Source of the DNA: Eubacteriaceae bacterium | Lineage (GTDB): Bacteria > Bacillota > Clostridia > Eubacteriales > Eubacteriaceae | Assembly (NCBI GenBank): GCA_030156895.1 | Contig: JASGLP010000030.1 | Span: 1-34,263 of the forward strand | Reading direction: 5' to 3' | Length of the DNA: 34,263 nucleotides | Part shown: one piece after another, positions 22,101 through 29,635 of the stretch | Position numbering within the stretch: position 1 is the first letter of the stretch | Layout: each line of letters begins with the position of its first letter | Notes under the pieces: generated by a model | What the model was told of the DNA's origin: nothing | The model's database searches: none | The model's input: the letters and a program-made list of their open reading frames with translations, nothing else | Position numbers and translations under genes: made by a program

Positions 22101-22127
22101 ATGACAGACGAAACGTCCCCTTGTCAT
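22101..22127 (-). repeat. REP-like palindromic repeat, copy 1
   Basis: The reverse complement of this 27-bp unit begins ATGACAAGGGGACG and ends TTTCGTCTGTCAT. It matches 34212-34238 at 25 of 27 positions. Its ends, ATGACA and TGTCAT, are inverted repeats. Further TTGTCAT copies follow at 22121-22127 and 22135-22141. It lies between the Crp/Fnr gene and the cupin promoter. Confidence 0.65.
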
Positions 22128-22213
22128 GATGCCCTTGTCATGCCCCTGGCTGCGGTTGTTTTTATTTTAGCACCTTGGCCTTTGTTCTGGCAAGGATGGA
22201 TTCTGGTCAGACT

Positions 22214-22255
22214 GTTGCAGATGTAACAGATTTTTGGGTATGACTCTTATATAAT
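22214..22255 (+). promoter_or_regulatory. Cupin promoter with Crp/Fnr-type activator site
   Basis: GTTGCAGATGTAAC (22214-22227) sits inside a longer palindrome, CTGTTGCA/TGTAACAG. Exactly 22 bp separate it from a perfect -10, TATAAT (22250-22255). The -35 position is CAGATT, so activation is probably needed. The site also lies about 150 bp upstream of the divergent Crp/Fnr gene and could serve autoregulation. Confidence 0.78.
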
Positions 22256-22280
22256 AAAAAAAAGAAAGCGAGGCAGAAAA

Positions 22281-22604
22281 ATGATTGAAAAAGTACATCA
22301 ATATTCCACTAGTGATGAGAAGGCGGTGGAAAAGCTGATTATGGACGATAATGTGAACTATATTCACATGGTATTCGGAAAAGGGGAGGGCCTGCCGGAG
22401 CATTATTCCAATTCCAATGTTTATATGAATGTGATCCGGGGGACGCTGACCATCGGCCTGGGCGATCAGGAAGCCCACGACTATGAGAAGGGAACGCTTT
22501 TGGAGATTCCCTACAATATTAAAATGAATGTGGGCAACAGCCATGAGCAGACACTGGAACTGATTGTGGTCAAGGCGCCGGCGCCCAAAAATTATCAAGC
22601 TTAG
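22281..22604 (+). CDS. Small single-domain cupin protein
   Basis: A 107-residue protein with a single cupin barrel: GKGEGLPEHYSNSNVYMNVIRGTLTIGLGDQE (motif 1, with His as a possible metal ligand) and YEKGTLLEIPYNIKMNVGNSHEQTLELIVVKAP (motif 2). The metal site is incomplete compared with the four-ligand germin pattern, so it may be a sensor or a weak metal binder rather than an oxygenase. The latter would be unlikely in an anaerobe in any case. GAGG precedes the ATG. It is monocistronic, driven by the promoter at 22214-22255 and closed by the terminator at 22618-22648. Shared control with asrA and the ferredoxin-tailed permease suggests a role in the same stress or sulfur response. Confidence 0.85.
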   Translation: MIEKVHQYSTSDEKAVEKLIMDDNVNYIHMVFGKGEGLPEHYSNSNVYMNVIRGTLTIGLGDQEAHDYEKGTLLEIPYNIKMNVGNSHEQTLELIVVKAPAPKNYQA

Positions 22605-22617
22605 GCGCAAGCTGCGG

Positions 22618-22648
22618 AGACAGGTTTTAAAAAAAGCCTGTCTTTTTT
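22618..22648 (+). terminator. Intrinsic terminator after the cupin gene
   Basis: AGACAGG (22618-22624) pairs with GCCTGTCT (22636-22643) around an A/T-rich loop, followed by T6 (22643-22648). Confidence 0.88.
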
Positions 22649-22718
22649 AATTGGCGAATTTAAAGCGGACTAAAGGGTATATAAAATCAGATAAGTGTTT
22701 TTCGAAAGGGGTGGGGGC

Positions 22719-24218
22719 TTGATAAAGGCAAGGGCAATGCTGATCGGAATCATTTTAATACTATTGAGCCAATCGTCTGTTTTGGCGTCGGATGAGCTGC
22801 TGGCGGGTGACGCCTTTGATAAGCACGCTTCGGTGATGCTTTTAATCAATTCCGCCACCGGCCAGATTCTTGATGCCAATCCGGCGGCCACGGCCTTTTA
22901 CGGCTACAGTCGCGACCAACTGACCGCTATGAATATCAGTGATCTGAATACCCTTTCAGATGAGGAAGTGAAAAGCGAAATGCGGCTGGCGGCGGATGAA
23001 GATCGCAACTATTTTATCTTTAAACATCGCCTGAAAGACGGGTCGATTCGGGATGTGGAGGTTTACACCTCGCCGGTGGCCAATGTGTCGGGCGATAATC
23101 TGCTCTTGTCCATCGTCCACGATATCACCCCCCGCATGGAGGCCGAGGAGGCGGCTGCGCGAAACAGCAATATCGCCTATGCCCTGATGTTATTGGTCAT
23201 GTTTTTGCTGGCGCTGACGATTTTGATTGTCAACCGGTCCCGGCTTCGGGATAATCGGGCCAGAGAAAAAATCGAAATGGAGCGGTCCCTGCTGGAAACA
23301 GTGCTGGATGATGCCGCCCTGGGTTACTGGGATTGGGATCTGAAGAATGATCGGGAATACCACAGCCATTCTGATATCGAGATGCTGGGCTATAAGACGG
23401 ATGAAATATCTGATCGCCCTCAAGACTGGCAGGGCCTGATGTTTGCCCAAGACCTGAGAATTGCCCTGGGGAAGTTTTCGGAACATGTCAAAAGTCAGGG
23501 GCAAATCCCTTTTTATAACGAAGCCCGCTACCACCATAAAGACGGTTCGACGGTCTGGGTGATTACTTCCGGTCGGGTTGTGGAATGGGATGACGACGGC
23601 AAGCCCCTGCGGATGGTGGGCTGCCATTATGATATCACCCGGATCAAGGCCCTGGAGGAGGAAATCATCGATGAACGCGCCCTGCTGAAAACCATTTTGC
23701 ATTCCATCACCGATGGTGTAATGGCCGTTGACAGTGACGGGAAAATCCGTTTTATCAATCCCATTGCCGAAAAGCTGATTGGATGCCCAAATAAAATGGC
23801 CAAAGGCAGGGATTTTACCGAGCTTTACAAACTGACCAATGACGCCTTTGGCCACCACACCGGCGACCAGCTCTTAATGACCGTTGCCCGGCTCTTGCAG
23901 GCGGGATGTCGGCCAAAAGATATCACGGCCCGGATTGGCGGCGACGAGTTTTTGCTGATCCTGCCCCAAACCTCCTATGATCAGGCCCAGCCGGTGATTG
24001 ACACCATTGAAGACCTGATTGGCCAGACCAATATGGACAATGTGATCCTGTCGGTATCCTTTGGCCGCCAGACCAAGGCTGATCCCAAGCAGCTGATGGA
24101 GGAGGTTTTTTCCCAGGCGGAAGATGCCATGTACCGGCAAAAAATGACCCAAGGCCAGATCATGCGCGTCAAAACCATTCCTGACAAGGGCAGAGCGGCA
24201 GTGATCTTCAAAAAATAA
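22719..24218 (+). pseudogene. PAS-PAS-PAS-GGDEF signalling protein, upstream fragment with internal deletion
   Basis: The N-terminal part of a c-di-GMP signalling protein. A hydrophobic N-terminus (MLIGIILILLSQSSVLA) leads into PAS 1 (VMLLINSATGQILDANPAATAFYGYSRDQL), a transmembrane helix (AYALMLLVMFLLALTILIV), PAS 2 (LGYWDWDLKNDREYHS...GCHYDITRIKALEEE) and PAS 3 (ILHSITDGVMAVDSDGKIRFINPIAEKLIG). PAS 3 jumps abruptly from GRDFTELY to KLTNDAFGHHTGDQLL, so the rest of PAS 3 and the first 50 or so residues of GGDEF 1 are missing. The signature ARIGGDEFLLIL remains. The frame ends at 24218 near an A6 run, and the next frame continues with SDLQKITDPESAALLEEAL. The start is taken as TTG after GGGGTGGGGG; ATG at 22737 is an alternative. 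Confidence 0.7.
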
Positions 24219-25470
24219 CTGATCCGGAATCCGCGGCTCTGCTTGAAGAGGCTCTGGCGGATTTTGTCAGCGGCAAACTATCGGCCATTAATCAGACGGT
24301 GCCCCTGGTGGATGAAGCCCTCAAAAACCGCTGGATTTTGATTAAGGGCAGCGGGGTTTACGATCTGAGTGGGAAACTGACCGATCTGACCGGGATTTTT
24401 CTGGACATCAGCCAGGAAAAGGAAAGAGCGGATTATATTGAACATTTTGCCAGACACGATTTTCTGACGGGTCTGCCCACCCGCCTGGATTTTGAGGAAA
24501 GCCTGCAGAAGGAAATTGATGCCGGCCACCAAGGCAGCCTGGTCATGTTTGATGTGGATGATTTTAAAAGCATCAATGATAGCCTGGGCCATTCCTTTGG
24601 GGATGAGATCTTAAAGCAGATCGCTGATCGTTTGCGCTTGACGGAAGATGAAAATATCTATGTGGCCCGCATGGGCGGTGATGAGTTTTTTGTGCTTTTA
24701 CGCAATCTGACCGCCGAAGAGGCCATCATCAGCTGCATCGAAGACATGTATGAGCGGATCTCGGCGCCCTTTCACCTGCATGGCATTGTCGAGTACTTAA
24801 ATTTCAGTATGGGGGTCACCATTTATCCCCGGGACAATAACAATATCGACCAGCTGATGATGAATGTGGATACGGCCATGTATCATGTTAAAAGAAACGG
24901 TAAAAACAATTATCAGTTTTATGAAGAATCCATGAAAAAGGATTTGCCGGAAAAGCGAATCGCCATCAACTATTCGGCCAAGCAGATGCGGGACAAGGGC
25001 TATCTCCAATATCTGAAAAATCTGCTTGAAGAATATGGCATCAAGCCCGAAAATTTAGAGATTGAAGTGACCGAAGGCATCCTGCTGGAAAAAACGGAAA
25101 GCAATATGGATTTTCTCAGGGAAGTCCGCCGCCTGGGTCTGCGCCTGGCCCTGGATGATTTTGGGTCCGGCTATTCCTCCCTGTCTTATCTGACCTTTTT
25201 GCCGGTCAATAAAATCAAGCTGGATAAATCGATTAATGATAAATTTCTGGGGATGGAAAATATCCAGGTTATGCAGAGGATTATCTCCCTGGCCCACAGC
25301 CTGGATCTTTCCATTACGGCAGAGGGGATTGAGGAAGTAGACCAGTTTCAAAAACTCAAGACCTGTGGCTGGATACGATTCAGGGCTATCTTTTTGCCAG
25401 ACCGCAGCCGGCCCGGGAGATGGAAAAAATTTATAATCAGGTTTTTGCGGTTGATGGGATGGATGTCTGA
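24190..25470 (+). pseudogene. PAS/GGDEF/EAL signalling protein, downstream fragment with EAL deletion and frameshift
   Basis: This frame continues the gene from 22719. It has the end of a fourth PAS domain (RWILIKGSGVYDLSGKLTDLTGIFLDISQEK), a complete GGDEF 2 (DFLTGLPTRLDFEESL, FDVDDFKSINDSLGH, ARMGGDEFFVLL) and part of an EAL domain. The EAL part jumps from YEESMKKDLPEK to RIAINYSAKQM, so roughly the first 100 residues, including the E-A-L motif itself, are absent; DDFGSGYSSLSYL and TAEGIEE remain. The phosphodiesterase must be dead. Near 25372 one base is missing; in the restored frame the end reads DTIQGYLFARPQPAREMEKIY and stops at 25470. GGDEF 2 could still make c-di-GMP if translated, but no start site is apparent. 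Confidence 0.7.
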
Positions 25471-25517
25471 AGCATCAGGCGGTTTTGTTCAACAAACTGA
25501 AAAAAATCGCGAAAAAA

Positions 25518-25553
25518 GAAAGTTTTTTCAATTGAATGAAAAAACTTTCTTTT
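25518..25553. terminator. Bidirectional terminator between convergent genes
   Basis: GAAAGTTTTTT (25518-25528) pairs with AAAAAACTTTC (25539-25549), followed by TTTT. It separates the decayed GGDEF/EAL gene from the lipoprotein gene. Confidence 0.8.
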
Positions 25554-25568
25554 ATTTGCCTGGTAAAC

Positions 25569-26165
25569 TTAGAGAGAGACAATCAGGGATACAGGACTGC
25601 TGCCATCAGTGCCCGTAAATTCCAGTGACAGACCGGAGATGATGCCATCTTTGAGCCAGACACGGGTTACGGTCACACCGCCGCCGTAGCTATTGCTCAT
25701 TGACTGCTCAATCCCGTCACTGCCAAGAATTGTTTTGACTTCATCGTAGGTCATGCCCTGGGTAATTTGGGAAGCCTGTTCCTCGGTAATTTCATTTTCT
25801 TTTCCGATTGCATTCATGTATTCAGCCGTTTTAGTTCCGTAAATCATTTTGGTCAGGACTTCATTGGTATCGCTGTCTGATAAAATGGTACTGAAACCAA
25901 CCGAAACACTGTAGCCGTCCTCGTCTGTATAGACATAGATGTCGGAGGTCAATTCTTCCGGTGTGACCCCTAAAGCGGCATCAACCTCTTCTTTTGTCTG
26001 ACCCATTTCAACCTTGTTGTATAAAGCATAGGGATCGCCCTGGGACTCGGCATCACTGCTGCCGTCCGAACTGGAACTGCCGCTGCTTTGTCCGCAGCCG
26101 CTAAAGAGCAGGCTGATTAAAGAAATCAGCATAACAGATAAAGCAAAACCTTTAAATCGCTTCAT
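25569..26165 (-). CDS. Lipoprotein with two SmpA/BLIP-like repeats
   Basis: A 198-residue exported lipoprotein. The signal peptide ends in the lipobox LLFSGC, so Cys is lipidated and the protein is held on the outer face of the membrane. A serine-rich linker (SSGSSSSDGSSDAESQ) follows. Two copies of a small alpha-beta unit come next, YNKVEMGQTKEEVDAALG and ITQGMTYDEVKTILG, each followed by strands. This is the pattern of DUF3862/BLIP-like tandem domains of Gram-positive lipoproteins. The role is unknown; binding of a peptide or protein partner is most likely. The ATG at 26165 has only a weak GCGAG ribosome site. It appears to be monocistronic, ending at 25518-25553. Confidence 0.85.
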   Translation of the reverse strand: MKRFKGFALSVMLISLISLLFSGCGQSSGSSSSDGSSDAESQGDPYALYNKVEMGQTKEEVDAALGVTPEELTSDIYVYTDEDGYSVSVGFSTILSDSDTNEVLTKMIYGTKTAEYMNAIGKENEITEEQASQITQGMTYDEVKTILGSDGIEQSMSNSYGGGVTVTRVWLKDGIISGLSLEFTGTDGSSPVSLIVSL

Positions 26166-26505
26166 TTTAATCACTCGCTTTCTTTTTATTTTCCTTCCCG
26201 ATGTGTCAATATTGATATTCCCCAGAAATTGCCTTTCAATCAGCCATGGGACGTAAAAAATTTGTCACTTTTTAAGTCACACGTTGATTATTTTGGCAGG
26301 ATCCGATAAAATTAGAAGAGCGAAAAATAATCGTTTAAAAGGCGGAATTTTGACTGGATTAATTATAGCGCGCGAGCCGTCGGTGAGAACTGACGGTTTT
26401 TTTGCGTGATGTAAATAAAGCGAATGAAATTTGCGTGAAAAAATCCATGATGGGGACTTGTTTTATAAAACAACTTCCGAAATAAAAAATGTGAAAGGAG
26501 CGCCA
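26166..26505. other. Intergenic region with an orphan terminator-like hairpin
   Basis: 340 bp between the lipoprotein gene (minus) and the helicase operon (plus). CCGTC (26377-26381) pairs with GACGG (26392-26396) and runs into T7 (26397-26403), a plus-strand intrinsic terminator 100 bp upstream of the helicase start. No gene precedes it on that strand within 900 bp other than the decayed GGDEF/EAL gene, which has its own terminator. It could be an attenuator in the helicase leader or the end of a short RNA. No good promoter could be chosen; a TTGACT at 26351-26356 lacks a partner -10. Confidence 0.45.
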
Positions 26506-29028
26506 ATGTCAGCCTATGAAATAAACAGATATCCGGTCAGAAACTGTCTGACCGGGAATGACAATCAAATCATCGGTCAGCTGAAACAGGCGATTGGAAC
26601 CGCCCGACAGATCGACTTTAATGTCTCCTTTCTGATGGCTTCGGGGGTGCGACTGGTGGTGGATGACCTGAAAGCGGCGGCCGACCGGGGTGTCCCGATT
26701 AGGATACTGTGCGGGTCCTATCTGAACATTACCCAGCCGGAAGCGCTTTATCTCTTGAAAGACGCCATCCCGGCGGGTCTGGATCTGCGTTTTTATGACG
26801 AAAAAAACCGATCCTTTCATCCCAAGGCCTATTTTTTCACCTATGCGGATTACCAGGAGGTTTATGTGGGCTCGTCCAATTTGTCAAAATCGGCCCTGAC
26901 CACAGGGATTGAGTGGAATGTCCGCTTTGATTCCCGCCTCCAGCCGGCAGACTGCGCCTTTTTAAAAAACGCCTTTGAGGATCTGTTTACAAATCATGGG
27001 CTAGATATTGATGATGAACGCTTAAGAGATTATGCCAAAAGCTGGATCAGACCCCAGGTCTATAAGCAGCTGGAAGCAGCGGCGGATGAAGAAGACCGGG
27101 GGGATGATCAGGTATCGCTAAACCGGGTGGCTCAGCCGGCCACGGCCTATCAGCTGGATAGGCAGCCGCCGCCCCTGATTGCCTTTCCCCAGCCCAAAGA
27201 TGCCCAGATAGAAGTCCTCTATGCCCTGAAAAACGCCCGATCCGAGGGTCAGGATCAGGGTCTGGTGGTGGCCGCCACGGGGATCGGCAAAACCTTTCTG
27301 GCGGCTTTTGATTCCAGGGATTTTAAGCGGATTCTCTTTGTCGCCCACCGGGATGAAATTCTGGCTCAGGCCCAGGCGACTTTTAACTGCGTCCAGCCGG
27401 GCCGGACCAGTGGCCGATTTGACGGCAACCAAAAAGACAGCCAGGCTCAGATGATCTTTGCCTCGGTCACGACACTGGGCAAGGCTGACTGGCTGAATCC
27501 GGACTATTTTGCCCCGGACGCCTTTGACTATATTATTATCGATGAATTTCATCATGCGGTGGCCGATTCCTACCGTGCTATTCTCGATTATTTTAAGCCG
27601 GCTTTTCTGCTGGGCCTGACCGCCACACCGGAGCGGCTGGACAATCAGGATGTCTTTGCCCTGTGTGACTATAATCTGGTCTACGAGCTGCGGCTCAAAG
27701 AAGCCATCAACCGGGGTTTTCTGGCCCCCTTTCGCTATTATGGAATCTATGATGAGATGGATTATGATCAGGTGGGGATCAGAAATGGGCAATATATCGA
27801 AGCCGAGCTGGAAGCCCTGGCCAGTGTGGCCAGACGGGGCGATCTGATTGTTGCCCACTATCAGAAATATCAGTCCCGGCGGGCTCTGGGCTTCTGCATC
27901 AGCCGCAAACACGCCCTTTTTATGACCGGATATTTTCGGAAACGGGGCATTGCCTGCTGCGCGGTGATCAGCGGCGGCTCTGACCAGTCGGATCTGACCT
28001 GCCAGCGGGATGTGGCGGTCAAAAAGCTCAAAACCGGTGAGATCCAGGTGATTTTTTCGGTGGATATGTTTAATGAAGGCCTGGATATCCCGGAACTGGA
28101 CATGGTCCTGTTTCTGCGACCAACCCAGTCGCCCACGGTTTTTCTCCAGCAGCTGGGCCGAGGGCTTAGGAAAAGCCGGGACAAAGCCTATGTCAATGTG
28201 CTTGATTTTATCGGCAATTATAAAAAGGCAAACCTGATTCCTTTTCTGCTGACCGCCGGCCAGGCGCAAAAGACCGGGGCAAAAGGCGGTTTCAGTCTAC
28301 CTCGGGAAGAGGATTTTCCATCCGACTGCATCGTTGATTTTGATTTCCGGCTGATTGATCTGTTTAAAAAGATGGAAGCGGACGGGAAGAAAGCCACCGA
28401 CCGGATTGCCGACGAGTTTTACCGAATTTGGTATCACTGCAATCACCGGCCGTCCCGGACCGAGTTTTATGTCTATCTGGACAGTGACCTTTACCGGATG
28501 ATCAGAAGTCGCAAAGAGCTCAACGTCTTTAATAATTATCTGGGCTTTCTCAAACAACTTGGTGAAGAGACTGAGGAAGAAAAGGCTTTGATCGGGAGTG
28601 TCGGGCATGATTTTCTGAAAATGGTGGAGACAACTGATATGAAAACTAATTACAAAATGGTAGTGTTTTTGGCCTTCTGGAATGAGGGAAGGATGAAAAT
28701 CCGGGTGACTGAGGACGATCTGGTCAAAAGTTTCTGGTCCTTTTATCAGAAGTCCTCTAACCGGAAAGATCTGCTGCGTTATAAAGGCAACCATGATTTT
28801 GAAAGCTGGGACAGGAAGAAGGTCGTTGATTTGATGGATAAGAATCCTGTTGCAAGGCTATGTGAAGCCAAACATGGATTCTTTAAAAAGGATGGGAAGC
28901 ATGTCTGCCTGTCTGACAATATGAAAACCTTTGTTGGTAATCCGACCTTTGTTAACCACTTTAAAGATATTATCGACTACCGGACCACCCGTTTTTACCG
29001 GGAACGGCTGGAAAATCTCAACGTATAA
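26506..29028 (+). CDS. HKD-nuclease / SF2 helicase fusion protein 1
   Basis: An 840-residue cytoplasmic protein. Residues 1-180 are a phospholipase D-type HKD nuclease domain (COG3886-like) with His105 and Lys107 in FHPKAYFF and GSSNLS near 122. A superfamily 2 helicase core follows: Walker A AATGIGKT (256-263), Walker B DEFHH (346-350), motif III LTATPER (near 371) and motif VI LQQLGRGLRKS (near 550). The C-terminal 270 residues are unassigned and lack the DUF3427 domain seen in its paralogue at 29636-32734. The start is the ATG after AAAGGAG; earlier in-frame codons have no ribosome site. The methyltransferase follows after 10 bp. Likely role: ATP-driven remodelling plus cleavage of DNA or RNA, possibly in defence. 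Confidence 0.88.
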   Translation: MSAYEINRYPVRNCLTGNDNQIIGQLKQAIGTARQIDFNVSFLMASGVRLVVDDLKAAADRGVPIRILCGSYLNITQPEALYLLKDAIPAGLDLRFYDEKNRSFHPKAYFFTYADYQEVYVGSSNLSKSALTTGIEWNVRFDSRLQPADCAFLKNAFEDLFTNHGLDIDDERLRDYAKSWIRPQVYKQLEAAADEEDRGDDQVSLNRVAQPATAYQLDRQPPPLIAFPQPKDAQIEVLYALKNARSEGQDQGLVVAATGIGKTFLAAFDSRDFKRILFVAHRDEILAQAQATFNCVQPGRTSGRFDGNQKDSQAQMIFASVTTLGKADWLNPDYFAPDAFDYIIIDEFHHAVADSYRAILDYFKPAFLLGLTATPERLDNQDVFALCDYNLVYELRLKEAINRGFLAPFRYYGIYDEMDYDQVGIRNGQYIEAELEALASVARRGDLIVAHYQKYQSRRALGFCISRKHALFMTGYFRKRGIACCAVISGGSDQSDLTCQRDVAVKKLKTGEIQVIFSVDMFNEGLDIPELDMVLFLRPTQSPTVFLQQLGRGLRKSRDKAYVNVLDFIGNYKKANLIPFLLTAGQAQKTGAKGGFSLPREEDFPSDCIVDFDFRLIDLFKKMEADGKKATDRIADEFYRIWYHCNHRPSRTEFYVYLDSDLYRMIRSRKELNVFNNYLGFLKQLGEETEEEKALIGSVGHDFLKMVETTDMKTNYKMVVFLAFWNEGRMKIRVTEDDLVKSFWSFYQKSSNRKDLLRYKGNHDFESWDRKKVVDLMDKNPVARLCEAKHGFFKKDGKHVCLSDNMKTFVGNPTFVNHFKDIIDYRTTRFYRERLENLNV

Positions 29029-29038
29029 AGGAGCCACC

Positions 29039-29626
29039 ATGAACGAAACCCTTAACTATTACAATCAGACCGCTAAAGATTTCGTGGCGGACACCGTCTC
29101 CGCCGATCTTTCTCAAATCCACCAGCGCTTTTTAAGCTATCTGCCGGCAAATGCCACTATCCTTGATCTGGGCTGCGGTTCCGGTCGGGACGCCAAGGCT
29201 TTTATTGAGGCCGGATACACGGTAACGGCGGTGGACGGCGCCGAGGAATGCTGTAAGCTGGCTGAAACCCTGATTGGTCGGCCAGTTGACTGTCTGCTCT
29301 TTGATCAGCTGGAAGAGGACAGCCAGTTTGACGGCATCTGGGCCTGCGCTTCTTTACTGCATGTACCCTTTGCTGAGTTGCCGGACATTTTTAACCGCAT
29401 CGTTACGGCTCTGAAACCCGGTGGCACTTTCTACGCTTCCTTTAAGTACGGAGATTTTGAGGGCATGCGGGGCGGCCGGTATTTTACCGACCTCAACGAA
29501 GAACGCCTGGCTAAGCTGATGGAAAAGGTGGAAGGGATGGCGATTGTTGAGACTTTTTTGACCGGAGATGCCCGGGTTGGCAGAGGGGATGAGCAGTGGT
29601 TTAATTTGGTGGGGGAGAAGGAGTAA
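29039..29626 (+). CDS. Class I SAM-dependent methyltransferase
   Basis: A 195-residue Rossmann-fold methyltransferase. Motif I is LDLGCGSGRD (near 42-51), motif II VTAVDGAEE, motif III region CLLFDQLEE, and post-motif FDGIWACASLLHVPFAELPDIF followed by LKPGGTFYASFKYG. It resembles TehB/BioC-type small-molecule or RNA methyltransferases. The catalytic (D/N/S)PP(Y/F) motif of DNA adenine and cytosine-N4 methyltransferases is absent, as is a PC motif, so it is not a classical restriction partner. AAAGGAG precedes the ATG. It lies 10 bp after helicase 1 and 9 bp before helicase 2, so all three are one operon. The substrate is open; modification of a nucleic-acid intermediate or a protein in the same pathway is inferred only from context. 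Confidence 0.88.
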   Translation: MNETLNYYNQTAKDFVADTVSADLSQIHQRFLSYLPANATILDLGCGSGRDAKAFIEAGYTVTAVDGAEECCKLAETLIGRPVDCLLFDQLEEDSQFDGIWACASLLHVPFAELPDIFNRIVTALKPGGTFYASFKYGDFEGMRGGRYFTDLNEERLAKLMEKVEGMAIVETFLTGDARVGRGDEQWFNLVGEKE

Positions 29627-29635
29627 GGCACGTAC

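Noticed and set aside
24205..24215. A6 run near the end of the GGDEF fragment as a phase-variation tract
   Set aside because: The gene also has domain deletions and a second frameshift, so a functional switch is implausible.
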